Shown here piece by piece: positions 25,286 through 37,178 of a DNA stretch of 64,000 nucleotides. The notes beneath the pieces were generated by a model that did no database searches, was not told where the DNA came from, and saw only the letters and a list, made by a program, of their open reading frames with translations. The translations under genes were made by a program, and so were the position numbers. The stretch is from positions 620,001-684,000 of the forward strand of contig NC_083382.1 in NCBI RefSeq assembly GCF_031755915.1. Reading direction: 5' to 3'. The stretch comes from Ziziphus jujuba. Its lineage: Eukaryota; Streptophyta; Magnoliopsida; Rosales; Rhamnaceae. The first letter of the stretch is position 1, and the number at the start of each line of letters is the position of its first letter.

Positions 25286-28200
25286 AATTCTAATGTTTTT
25301 TATTTTATCCACTTCTACCTATTATATCCCTCAACTAAAAAATTTGAAAAATAAAACAATTTTATAAATTTTCTCCTTCCTCTCAACAAAAACTTTTGGC
25401 ACTTATGGTAAAAAGTTTTCCTAAACTTCAACGTCAACCACTGAAGCAGCAATAACAAAATTCAACAGAGATTGTGAGAATCTTGAAGCTTTGGTACTTT
25501 ACTATCGATCTTCCAGCATAGTTCAAAGGTTTACAATTGTTGAGAACCACGATCTTGGTTCTTCTTCTCAATTTCTCCCTCTAGATCTCATTCTCCCTCT
25601 CGATCTCTCACAACAGCAGCACCAAGCACCACTAATTCACTGTTAGTGCACCACCCATTCACTATCCCTCTCGATCTCAATTTCTCCCTCTAAGTCTATA
25701 TATATATATATATATATATTCTGAAACTTTGATTTTGTTTCATTGTTCCACAAATATTTTATTCTGTTCGATTGTTCTTTTACTTTTTTTTTTAATTGGT
25801 TTTTCTTTAATTAGATTTGTACAATGAAAAGCAAAATCATCTTCTTATTATTTTAATAATTATTTTTCATAAATTGGTGAGTTTGTACCTTTTGAAAGTA
25901 GGTTTCAGAGTATGTTTCAGTCTCCATTTGGTTGGTGTTCATAGCATTTGGGCATGTAATGAGCAGGGATAGGTGCTCCGGGTCACTACTTCGATGGTTA
26001 GGTTTGTAAGGTTACGATTTTCCAATTGTTTTCAACGATTAAAGATTGGTGGCTTTGCTATGGGTTTTCTGCAGCAATGGCCTCAAGTGTGACATTGCAT
26101 TCTTGTTTGTTGGCTGGCTCCAATTTTCAAAAACTTTGGTTGGGAAGGAGATATGGATGTTATGTTGGTTTTCTGCGTTGGTGGTGGTGGTGGTATGTGC
26201 TGCGTTATTACAAGATCTGTTTATTTTTTTATTACGTCTCCATTGCTGGATGGAGAGAGTGGCTATTGCGTGGCAGCTTATACTCAGTTGAGAGTGGGTA
26301 GTTATCTGCATGTAAACTTCATTATAATTTTAAGGTTAGCGAAGATGAACTTTATAGCCTTCTTAGGCAAGCAGACGCTTTGTCTAGTGTCTACCGAGGA
26401 GAAATAGAAAAGATATATATATATATATATATATATATCCTTGTTATTGCTTTGTGTTGTGTAGTTTTGAATTGTTGTGATTGTGTTTTTTGTCTTCCCC
26501 CCCCCCAATCCCCCCCCTTCCTTATGAAATGCGTTATGTAAGTTCAATATAATTGGGTGCTAGATTAATTATAGGGAATCCGATCAGTCAGTTTAGGAAG
26601 TAATTTCTAATAGTTTTTGAGTGGCGAAAGAAAATTGAAAACGAAAAAAAAAAAATTGACCCGTTAAAAGAAAAAATTATACAATTGAAATTACCATGAT
26701 AGCAACTTAATAAATTTTTCAGAAAGTATTATTCATATTGTATATGCCATTATAGAAGTTATACTAATAAATGAATCAAAATTTAAGGAACGAATTAAAT
26801 AAAAAGGAAATTTAAAAAAAATAAATTGAAATTTTGTAATCAAAATTATCAATGCATCACAATAGCAACTATTAATAATTTTTCAATAATTGTTTTACTA
26901 ATTTATGCATGTGATATTCTTTCCTTCTTTTTTTTTTTTTTTTTTACAATACCCTATATAGTATTACAATTATTTATATTGTATAGCATAATGAAAGTTG
27001 TACAAAAGTAGAAGAAAAATAAATTAAAAGAAAAAGACAAATTGACCCACTAACAACAAAAATTAAAAATTAAAAAAATAAAATTACATAGCCCAAATTA
27101 CCAATTAATTATCATGATGATGGTCATTGGTAATATTTCTTGATATTTGAACAATCTAGAAAAATTACTGAAAGTGAGTTTGGTTTGGTAAAAGGGGCCT
27201 TGAGAGTTATGATAAGGTAGTAAAGAGTAGAACAGAGAGAAAAAGATGGGTGCTTAGTGATGGATATACCTTTTTTGCTACTTTTTTATCCAATATGGCC
27301 AAATAGGTGTTTAGTGATAGATATACCTTCTTTTGCTACTTTTTTATCCACTACATTAAATCTCTCTCTTTCTTTTCCACTTTTTACCAACTTACCATAA
27401 CCGTAAAGTCCCCTTTCACCAAACCAAACTCACTCTCAATGATTTTTCCAGGTTACTCAAATCTTAGGAAATATTACCAATGACCATTATCGCAATTACA
27501 TATTGATAATTAAGTTATATAATTTTATTTTATTTTTTTTATTTGTTACTAGGTCAATTTGTTTTTTTTCTTTTAATTTATTTTTCTTTTTCTTTTGTAT
27601 AACTTCTATTATGGTTATACAACATAAATAATTGTAATATCCATATAAACAATAATAAATAAATAATAATTTTTATATGCATAAATTAGCAAAACAATTA
27701 TCAAAAAGTGTATCAAAAATACCGATAGATGTTATTGATAATTTTTCTAGAGACTAAACATAATTTTTGGAAAAATTACCGAATGTTGCTATCGTAATTA
27801 TTGATACCGCATGAGTAATTTTGGTTGCAAAATTTTTTTTAATGGGTCATTATTCTCTAAATTTCCTTTTGCTATCCTTTATTATTTAAATATTGATTTA
27901 ATGTATTATTACAACTTCTATAACGGTATATACAGCATAAATAAAACTATCTGAAAAAAATTATCAATTATTGCTATTGTGATTACCGATGGGGGTATTG
28001 GTTATTCCGGTTGTATAATTTTTTCTTTTAATGGATTTTTTTTTTTTTTTCAGTTTCCTTTTGCCACTTGAAAACTATTGGAAATTGCTTCCTAAGTTGG
28101 TCGATTGAATTCCCTATAATTAATATGCCGTCCAATTACATTGAATTTACATAATGCATTTCATAAAAAGTAAAAAAATAAAAAGACTAAAAGACAATCA

Positions 28201-29417
28201 CAACAATTCAAAACTACACAACACAAAACAATAACAAGGATATATAAAATATATGTACACACACATATATATTTGCCTTCATCAAATGCTCTGTCTCCAC
28301 TATCTTTTCTATTTCTCTTCGATAAACTAGTCATAGCCTCTGCTTGGTTTAAAAAAGGCTATGAAGTTCATCTTTGCTAACCTTAAAATGATTTATGAAG
28401 TTCACATCATACAAGTACTCATTCCCAGCTAAGTATAAGTCGCCACGCAATAACCAATATCATCTAGCAATGGAGACGTAATCAAAAGATAAACAGATCC
28501 TACAATAACACAGAAACCACGCCACCATTGCCACCGAAAAAACCAACATAACATCCATATCTCCTCCTCAACCAAAGTTTTTGGAAATTGAACCCAGCCA
28601 ACGAATAAGAATGCACAAATGCCATATTTGAGGCTATTACTGCCAAAAAAAAAAAAAAAAAAAAAAAAACCACCAATCTTTAATCGGTGAAAACAATTGG
28701 GAAATCATAACCCTACAAACCCAGCTACCGAAGCAGTGTCCTAGAGCACCTACTACACTTACTCATTGCACGCCAAACACCAATTGAATGAGGACTGAAA
28801 CATACTCTCAACCCTCCTGCTTTCAAAAGGTAAAATCTTAATAATTAATGGAAAAAAAATTATTAAAATAATAAGAATATGATTTTGCTTTTAATTGTAC
28901 AAATCCAATTAAAGAAAAACGAAAAAAAAAAAAAAAAAGCAAAGGAACAATTAAACAAAATTAAATATTTGTGGAACAATGAAACAAAATCAAAGTTTCA
29001 GAATATATACCTAAAGGGAGAAATGAAGATTGAGAGGGACAATAAATAGGTGGTGCACTAGTGTTTGGTGGTACTGTGACGAAAGATCGAGAGGGTGAAT
29101 GATATATAGAGGGAGAAACTTAGAGGAAGAGCCGAGATTGTGGTGCTTAACAAACGCAGACCTTTAAGTTGTGCTAGACATCGAAGGCAAAGTACCATAG
29201 CTTCAAGATTTTTATAGTTTTAATTGGATTTTATTGTTGCTACTTCAGTTGTTGAAGTTGTTGATGATGGAGTTTAAGAAAAAAAATCAACCGTGGATTC
29301 AAAAAGTTTTGGTTGAGAGGAAGGAGATGATTTTTTATAAAATTATTATTTTTAAAATTTTTTAACTGAGGGATATAACGAGGAGAGGTGGATAGAACAA
29401 AATATATTAAATTCTGA
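25286..29417. repeat. About 4.1 kb imperfect palindrome (giant inverted repeat)
   Basis: The left half (about 25286-27300) returns as its reverse complement in the right half (about 27350-29417). Anchors: 25307 with 29394 (TATCCAC..., TATATCCCTCA); 25479 with 29210 (AATCTTGAAGCT); 25719 with 29003 (about 40 nearly identical bases starting TTCTGAAACTTTGATTTTG); 26525 with 28165 (GAAATGC.TTATGTAA); 27178 with 27429 (GTTTGGTTTGGT). Coordinate sums stay near 54,600-54,720, so the arms are collinear around an axis near 27,300-27,350 with almost no spacer. The arms differ by many substitutions and indels, so this is old and not an assembly echo. No conserved protein is encoded. It could be a foldback or long-TIR DNA transposon, or an inverted duplication that makes hairpin RNA. 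Confidence 0.85.
27110..27490. mobile_element. MITE-like core at the palindrome centre
   Basis: Arms 'ATGGTCATTGGTAATATTTC' (27118) and its inverse near 27488-27469 bound about 370 bp. Inside, 'AGTGAGTTTGGTTTGGT' mirrors 'ACCAAACCAAACTCACT'. At the axis is a direct repeat: 'TTAGTGATGGATATACCTT' near 27256 and 'TTAGTGATAGATATACCTT' near 27313, each followed by 'TTGCTACTTTTTTATCCA'. It may be a separate element nested at the axis or simply the innermost part of the larger palindrome. Confidence 0.55.
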
Positions 29418-29980
29418 CCACCGATGTGGCGGAGGAAAACATTCTGTTTTCATATCTACCAATCTAAAAGTTAAGGTTTAAATCTTAAATAAATTTCGAT
29501 ATTATCCACAGCATAATGCCGTCTAAGTATATATCATTTACAGCCAATTTAATTGGGTAATGAAAGAAAATTCCTAAATGAAGCCTTTCTTCAAAGGAAA
29601 AAAACAAAAGTAATAATGATAATAAAGCTTTAAGAAAAATAAATTAATTAATTAACCTACGTGTGAATGAACAGTGACTGGTTAGATGAGAATTTTATTA
29701 TTATTATTATTCCTTAAATGAGAGTGGTTAGAGGATTTAAATAAATTATATGTAACTCGTGAAGCTTCATTTTGTAAAATAAATAAATAAATAATAGAGT
29801 TGTTAAAAAAAATAATAATAAAATAATAATAATAATAATAGAGTAAATAAAAACTTTAAAAAGGCGGGGGAGGAGGTTTCCAGGGTTTTCTGCGTTTGTG
29901 GGTTGGGTTTATTATTAGGGTTTAGGAAGTTTCGACTTTAGAGAGTGAGAGAGATTGAGATTGGCATTTGAAATCAAATC
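29418..29980. other. CCT3 upstream region
   Basis: AT-rich promoter-proximal DNA with (TAA)n near 29820-29850, ending in a G-rich segment (AAGGCGGGGGAGGAGG, near 29860) and the CCT3 5' leader. No gene of its own. Confidence 0.65.
29915..29925 (+). promoter_or_regulatory. Telo-box type element in CCT3 leader/promoter
   Basis: TTAGGGTTTAG lies about 55 bp before the CCT3 ATG. Telo-box motifs (AAACCCTAA and its complement) are common in promoters of plant translation and growth genes, which suits a chaperonin subunit. The motif is seen; function is inferred. Confidence 0.5.
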
Positions 29981-32900
29981 ATGCACGCACCGGTGCTGGT
30001 TCTGAGTAAGTCTGCAGATCCTTTTACTTTCTTTGATTTTTGATTTTCACAGTTTCATTTCGTCGTCGTCGTCGTCTTCTTCTTAAAAAAATTAAAAATA
30101 AAAAAAGAAAAAGAAGAACCTTTTTCACTGATTTTGAAATTGATGAGCAGAGGATTCTCTTAAGCGAGAGTCGGGAAGCAAAGTGCAGCATGCCAATATC
30201 CAAGCTTCCAAGGTTGGTTTTCTACTTCTTTCCCCATTTTCTTCTATTCTTGTTCTATTACTTGCTTTATATATATATATATATATATAAAATCTCATTT
30301 TATGTGATTTTCTCACTTCATTTCAGGCTGTTGCTGATATTATCCGTACAACCCTTGGCCCTAGATCTATGTTAAAGATGCTATTAGATGCTGCTGGAGG
30401 TATTTTCCAACATGCTCTTTTTCCACCGACATTATTATTCCTTGATCACTATTTTTATCTATTCGTAGCCGAGTTTTTTAAGATTGTCATATTTATACCC
30501 TCAAAGCTCTATATTAATTTCTGGTCCCTTCCCTCTCTGCCGCTACTGTTATGTTTCTAAGCATCTTTCTTGCTAACAGGAATTGTGGTGACCAACGATG
30601 GAAATGCTATTCTGCGTGAATTAGATGTCGCACACCCAGCTGCAAAGGCACAATTTTCATTTTTTCTTGGATGCAATATCAATTTCGCCACACACACACA
30701 TATATACATATACATATATATATGCTCCCTTGATTTAACTGAAATTATGAAAATTTGAAGAATTAATAAATGTATGCTTAGTTTCAAGAAGGACATAGAA
30801 TATTCTAGAAAATTAAGATATGTATTCTCCTCTTCTTCTGAAATATTTCTTTTTGTTATTGCTGACAGTCTATGATTGAACTTAGTCGCACTCAAGATGA
30901 AGAAGTAGGAGATGGAACAACATCTGTTATTGTCCTTGGTATGTTTTAAGCTAACATTTATTGCGAGTGCCTTTTATATTCATTTTTGCATCTATGGCGC
31001 AGATTTTGTTATGGGTTTTCACAAAGTTTATATTTTTGGAAGGGTAAAAACTTGGATCTTTGTTAAGCAATTGTTTCTTAAATTTAGATCAACACCATGC
31101 ATGTTCATAGCAAAAAAGTGGTGCAGATGCGCTTGTTCATCACTGTAATTTAGCATGTTTCATGTGATAAGAAATGCACCATTCAGTTTATTTTTTTATT
31201 TTCCTTCCTGTCTCACATCTGGATTAAATTCTTCTTGTAGCTGGTGAGATGCTTCATGTTGCTGAAGCATTTATTGACAAAAACTATCATCCTACAGTCA
31301 TCTGCCGAGGTAATGTTATGAGTGGGGTGATTGTACTTTTACATTCATCTCATGACAGTTTTTGTTAATGCATGCTAGCTCTATTTAATTTGCAGCCTAC
31401 AATAAAGCACTGGAGGATGCTGTAGCTGTACTAGACAAAATTGCTATGTCTATCGATTTTAAGGATCGTAAGTTTTGAGTAATTGGCCTTCTACTTCTGG
31501 TTTCTTACAATTCTTCTTGCTTTGTTTTTGGTGGATCCATTTAGTACTGTTGAATGTTCTCCTATGGTGAAACAAATATTTGAGTGAGATGCTGGCTGAT
31601 TAGGTTTTCAGGATCTTTTAGCTTGTTTTATCCAGGTCATAAATTTACAAACATGGTATTTATTTGCAAAGAAAACAAAGCACATTTACATCTCATATAT
31701 TAATTACTTGGTATTCTTTCTTGTTGAATTAATTCATTGTATTATTTGTTTCCCCAACCTTCAAATCACCCTTTGAAAGTAATGAAATAAATTCCTGGTT
31801 ATATATGGAAGCAAGCAAGCCACTGGGTTTTCTTTTTCTTTCTTTGTGTTTGGAAATAAAACAATTTAAAGCATAGAATATGATAGCAGTAGAAGTATTT
31901 TATTAAAAAATAAAAAATAAAAATAGAAAAAAGAAAAAAAAGGAGAAGCTAAGTTCAAATTGGTTGAAAGAGAAGATCAGCTATACTGTATGTTGATTTA
32001 TGGATGTATGTCTATTCCAAGTGAAAGAGTTTGTACTTTGTACAAATGTTAGTATAACCATGGCAACAATGGTAGCCTGCTAAAGGGTCGGGGAAAAGTG
32101 TGCTGGTCAAATGGGGTTGGCTTTACAAAAAGTTTGTGAAATTTGTAGTATAAAAATCTGGCTTGCAATATGATTAAATTCATACATCAAATTTCTAACT
32201 GATATTTGTATAATTTAGACTAGGATTTCAGTTGTGTTTGAGCTGGCCCCATGGTAGTTCAAACTAAGCCTCAATTTAACCTTGGCCCTGAACTGGAGTT
32301 TATAACTTTGTACTAATATGTTAGTATAACTGTGGCAGCAATAGTAGCCTGCTAAAGGATCAGGGAAAAGTGTGATGGTAAAATGGGGTTGGCTTAACAA
32401 AAGTTTGTGACCAATTCGTAGCATGAAAAAACTGGCACTATGTGATTAAATTCATACATCAAATTTCTAACTGATATTTATCTAATTTAGACTAGAATTT
32501 GGGTTGTGTTTGAGCTGGCCTCATGGCAATACAAACTAAGCCTGAATGTAACCTTTAAAATGCCGAACCATTATTTTGACAATGAATATTAACCTCAGGG
32601 AAGTGCACTAATTTTCCTCAGTTTTGAGGCTTTTTTAATCTCCAAAAGGCCCTTGTTCATGTTCATTGATTTTACCTAAATATTCATCCCATTACTTGCC
32701 GATATCTAATCAACTTTGTCTGCTATATAATTAGTATGACTTGATTTTGTTCTTTTTCTTCTAGTTTTATAGAATAAAATGCTATTCTTTTCTCCAAGTA
32801 TAGTTATAACTCAGAATGTGTCTGAACGACTAAGAGTGAAGTGCTTTGTGTATGAAGGGCTGGTGATTGTATGCTGCTGTGGACTTGCTATGAATAGTTT

Positions 32901-34797
32901 TCTAAAAATTTGAGGCAGCTGGTTGAAAAGCTTCTCCTGCACATCAGTCGCACTCCTATACTCTTATTTTCTTCTTCAACCCTTTTACTGTCCTTTACCA
33001 TAATCTATTACTCTTAGTGTTTTTCACAATTTTCAAATTACTTTTGTAGCTTGAAGTGTTAACCACACAGATAAAAGCACTACCACATTCATAGAACTCT
33101 AGCTCCTTTCAATTTTTATTTTTGTTATTATTATTTTTTTATGCTTTTGGTATCTGGATGTATCTTTTTTGTGGAGATAGACAATGAGCTTCAGGAGAAA
33201 AGAAGTATGTAAAATGATAATTTATAATTTGACTTGCTCTTTTATTTGTGTGAGTAATTCATTGAATAATGTAATAGGCGTGACAATGTTGGGGCTGGTT
33301 AAGAGCTGTATTGGCACAAAGTTCACTAGTCAATTTGGGGATCTAATTGCTGTAAGTATCTTCTTATCAATTTTCTTTTGTTTACAATAAACGATCCAGT
33401 TATTTTTGGTGGAATTAAACTGTCGCGGGAATCTAAGTTTTGTGGTAGGCGCTTGAGTCATGAGTTTTATAGTACATCTTCATTGTCATTAGGTAGGGAA
33501 AATCTGACCCTTCCCCCCTATAGATATCTCATTTTTCTGTCTTTAGCATGTTGTTCATTGATAATATCATTTGTTTGCGTATATTTTAAAATTCCAGAAA
33601 TGTGTTTTGTGCATTCATCTCATGTCTTCTTCTTCTTCTTCTTCTGGGGGCTGCAAGGTGGGGGAATGAGGTTTAGGCATCCACAAATTTTGTCAATGGA
33701 TTTTAACCCCTTTTTTGATTTCTTAATTCATTTCTATATGCATTGAATTTTAAGTTTTGAGCTATTTCTTGCTAAATCCAGGTGGGTGAATGAGGTTTAG
33801 GTATCCACTAATTTTGTCAATGGATTTTATGCATTGAATTTTAAGTTTTGAACTATTTCTTGCTTAGGATTTAGCAATTGATGCCACCTCAACAGTGGGA
33901 GTTGATCTAGGCCAAGGCTTGCGCGAGGTAGATATCAAAAAGTACATCAAGGTTGAGAAAGTTCCTGGTGGACAGTTGGAAGATTCCGAAGTTCTTAAAG
34001 GTGTCATGATTAACAAGGATGTTGTTGCTCCTGGCAAAATGAGAAGAAAGATTGTGAACCCACGTATTATACTTCTTGATTGTCCCCTTGAATACAAAAA
34101 AGGTGAGAACCAAACAAATGCTGAACTGGTTAAAGAGGAGGACTGGGGAGTTCTGTTGAAGATGGAAGAAGAATACATCGAAAACCTCTGTGCACAGATA
34201 ATTAAGTTCAAGCCGGACTTGGTTATCACGGAGAAGGGCCTTAGTGATTTGGCATGCCATTATCTGAGCAAGGCTGGTATTAGTGCGATCAGGAGGTTGA
34301 GGAAAACAGACAACAATAGGATAGCCAAGGCATGTGGTGCTGTCATTGTAAACAGGCCGGATGAATTGCAAGAGTCTGATGTTGGTACTGGGGCCGGGCT
34401 TTTTGAGGTTAAGAAGATTGGTGATGAGTTCTTTGCCTTTATTGTTGATTGCAAGGAACCAAAAGCATGTACTGTACTCTTAAGAGGTCCTAGTAAGGAT
34501 CTCCTGAATGAAGTTGAAAGAAACTTGCAGGTATTTCACCTGTTTGAGATTATTCAAATTATCCCTTTTGGATGATCTTGCCCTCTGAAGCTTTATTTTG
34601 GTGGCAGGATGCCATGTCTGTAGCGAGGAACATAATAAAAAATCCGAAGCTTGTTCCAGGAGGTGGTGCTACAGAATTAACTGTGTCTGCTACTTTGAAG
34701 CAGAAGAGCTCATCTGTTGAAGGCATTGAGAAGGTGAATAAATTACTTGTGCTCCTTAGTTTTTCTTCTTTTTTAGCCTTTCCTTCCTTCCCCACCT

Positions 34798-34828
<31 letters not shown>

Positions 34829-36126
34829 GGTTTGGTTATTAACAAGTGATACAACTGGAGGCCTTCTTTGAGCGTCAGACCTCTGTAAAAGTTAAAGATT
34901 GATTGATTGATTCTGGTTTATATATCAATCGGCTAGGTCGTATCATCCATTTGCGCATTACTTTGAACACTTGAGTGGTACTATTTATGTCATCAGACGC
35001 CAATATTTCAAGGATATGAACATTTATTAGAATATTTCAGGAACTTACCTGTTGCTTAATAGAATTTATTGATGCTGTTTTATCATTATGCTTCTGATGC
35101 TGTTTTATCATTATGCTTCTGATGCTGTTTTATCATTATGCTTCTGTATGTTTGTTTTGAAACATTTGCCTGATGAAACTTTTATATTTTTGGTGGCTGT
35201 ATGACAGTGGCCTTATGAAGCTGCTGCTATAGCTTTTGAGGCTATACCACGAACTTTGGCACAGAATTGTGGGGTTAATGTGATTCGAACCATGACTGCA
35301 TTACAAGGACAGGTACGATATAATTTCTTGCTCAGTTATGTTGAATTAATTTTTCTGTTTCTAGTAGATGCTGATTTTTCATCCAAACTATTGGATTAGC
35401 ATGCAAATGGTGAAAATGCATGGATCGGAATAGATGGAAACAGTGGTGCAATTGCTGACATGAAAGAGCGGAAGGTATGATCAAAGTTGTGCTGCTTTTG
35501 TCAATTTGGTTGAACTTTAGTTAATTATAATCAGATTTTACTAAAGTAATAACTTAAGTGCTGATTGCATAAAGAGGAAAGAACTTCCATATGGGCTGAT
35601 GTTGCTTAGTTCTATAATTTTGAAATTACTCTAGCATGTCAAATTGTTCTAAGTAGAATGATTTTAAGCAGTTTTGTTTCACGTAGCTACATGTCCACTC
35701 ATTTAGTCTCAATTACATAATTTTGTTTGGACGCTCTGATCTGTCACTTGGCAGCTTGGCTGCTAAAGAGTTCAATTTGGTAGGAATTATAGTTTCCATT
35801 CCTTGTGTTCTTAGATATAATGTGATTATTAATAAGTATCCAGTTAAGATGGTGTACAAAATCACCTATTCAAAGTGGTCTCTGAAAGCTGACCTTATTT
35901 TCTATTTTAACTTCTCGTCATTGATGTGTTTTAGATCTGGGATGCCTACAATGTGAAGGCGCAAACCTTTAAGACTGCCATAGAAGCTGCATGCATGCTT
36001 CTGAGGATTGATGACATTGTGAGTGGGATTAAAAAGAAGCAGGCCCCTGGAGCGGGCCAAGCTCCATCGAAGCCTCAGATTGAAACAGAGGCAGATGCTG
36101 ACAGTGAGCAAATTCTTCCAGACTGA
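29981..36126 (+). CDS. CCT3: T-complex protein 1 subunit gamma (cytosolic chaperonin TRiC/CCT)
   Basis: One of eight related subunits of the ring chaperonin that folds actin, tubulin and other cytosolic proteins with ATP. Exons: 29981-30005, 30151-30212, 30327-30399, 30580-30647, 30869-30938, 31241-31309, 31396-31467, 33278-33351, 33868-34530, 34608-34733, 35208-35312, 35400-35474, 35935-36126. They sum to 557 residues, the expected size. Group II chaperonin signatures: TTLGPRSMLKMLLD, VVTNDGNAILRELDV and QDEEVGDGTTSVIVLAGE (the GDGTT nucleotide loop) in the equatorial domain, and VPGGGATE with IDGNSGAIADM toward the C-terminus. Exon 9 (221 codons) carries most of the apical domain. Intron 4 starts with GC, not GT. 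Introns 7, 8 and 10 contain tandem duplications and intron 10 a 23-base G run. Codons and residues look fully functional. Confidence 0.97.
32029..32560. repeat. 282-bp tandem duplication in CCT3 intron 7
   Basis: Two copies offset by 282 bp: 'GTTAGTATAAC' at 32048 and 32330, both followed by 'GTAGCCTGCTAAAGG', 'TCATACATCAAATTTCTAAC' and 'GTTGTGTTTGAGCTGGCC'. The copies differ at perhaps one base in ten. The 1.8 kb intron 31468-33277 otherwise holds only AT-rich DNA. Confidence 0.85.
33656..33864. repeat. Duplication abutting the CCT3 exon 9 acceptor
   Basis: Copy 1 (33656-33777) and copy 2 (33780-33864) share 'GAATGAGGTTTAGG.ATCCAC', 'AATTTTGTCAATGGATTTT' and 'TTTTAAGTTTTGA.CTATTT'. Copy 2 ends directly at the functional acceptor TTGCTTAG of exon 9, whereas copy 1 reads TTGCTAAATCCAG there. 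Copy 2 lacks about 33 bp of copy 1. Confidence 0.8.
34808..34830 (+). repeat. Poly(G) run of 23 after a poly(T) run
   Basis: Eleven T followed by 23 uninterrupted G in CCT3 intron 10 (34734-35207). Such a run can form G-quadruplex DNA or RNA and is also error-prone in sequencing, so its length is uncertain. Confidence 0.85.
35071..35145. repeat. Three tandem 25-bp repeats
   Basis: The unit GATGCTGTTTTATCATTATG plus CTTCT starts at 35071, 35096 and 35121 with no differences between copies, in CCT3 intron 10 about 60 bp before exon 11. Confidence 0.92.
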
Positions 36127-37178
36127 AGATATTGAGGCTGTTGGTCTGAATTGTAATGAAGGATTTTACCATAAAGCCTGTCGTTTTTTGGATTTATAGG
36201 ATTTTTAATTTGAGCACTAATCGAAATTTTGGGTCCTCCATCTAGGGTGTGGTGCTCTCTGGAACCACCTAGAAGAATGCTTTTGTGACCTAACATGGAA
36301 ATCTTGCTTAACTGGGATTTCTGGCATGAACGGCATGCTTTTGGTTATCATGCTTTGGGGAAATTTTCGTCATCCTCTTAATATTGCCGTTTTCTTTCGT
36401 ATATCATTCATGGTTTACCATTGCAAAGAGAGCTTATGTTTGTTAAAATCTTTAGCTTTATTTATTTTTATTTTTTGGGTTAAAAATAATCTAATTATTT
36501 ACCTGATTTGTCTTAAAAATGTTTCATTTAGAATGTTTCATTGAGACTTCTTATTTTTGTCTCTTGTCGTAACTATATTTAAATCCTATGCTTAGCTATC
36601 ATTTTTTTTTTTTTTAATATCAATCCAAAACATCTTTCTCTCAGTTTTATTAATTAATTTTAATAGCTAAAAATTAAAATTATATTTTTACAATGTTATA
36701 TAATTTTAAAATATTAATTTTGAACTGCCCTTTTAATTGTTAAAAGATAGGTATATTTGTTCTGATAAATATAAAAATTAAAAAGAAAATTATTGTTTTT
36801 CATAAAATGTAAACAGCCATTTTGAATGGTTGCTGCTTGCTTTCCATTTTTGTAGATGTCAAATTTGGCAACTAACTCTTAGGATGTTGCGATTGAAAGT
36901 AAAAAAGGAACGTTAGGTACGTTTGTGGGACTTTTTCTGGTTTTTTTTTTTTTTGAGAAAAAAAATAATGTTTGGATAATTGATGTTTATCCAATATCTT
37001 GAGTGCACTGAACCCGACCTTATTTTTTGGCGCCACGCATTATGCCACCTGTAATATTTGCAATTATAAGAAGGATGTTGATCATTTTCTTGTGTTTATG
37101 CGACTTGGTAGTATTTCATGCGACTGTTGATGTTTTTTATTATATTTTTTTACTGTATAAAAATTTTAATTTAATAAT

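Noticed and set aside
26026..26311. Overlapping 80-91 codon frames on both strands in the left palindrome arm
   Set aside because: The composition is Trp/Cys/Phe-rich and the frame is not kept in the mirrored right arm, so protein coding is unlikely.
30557..30895. 112-codon minus-strand frame over CCT3 exons 4-5
   Set aside because: Antisense shadow crossing two exons and an intron with a (CA)n(TA)n tract.
33864..34371. Long open frames on the minus strand (121 and 154 codons) opposite CCT3 exon 9
   Set aside because: They lie wholly opposite a strongly conserved exon, have no recognisable motif and are shadows of its codon use.
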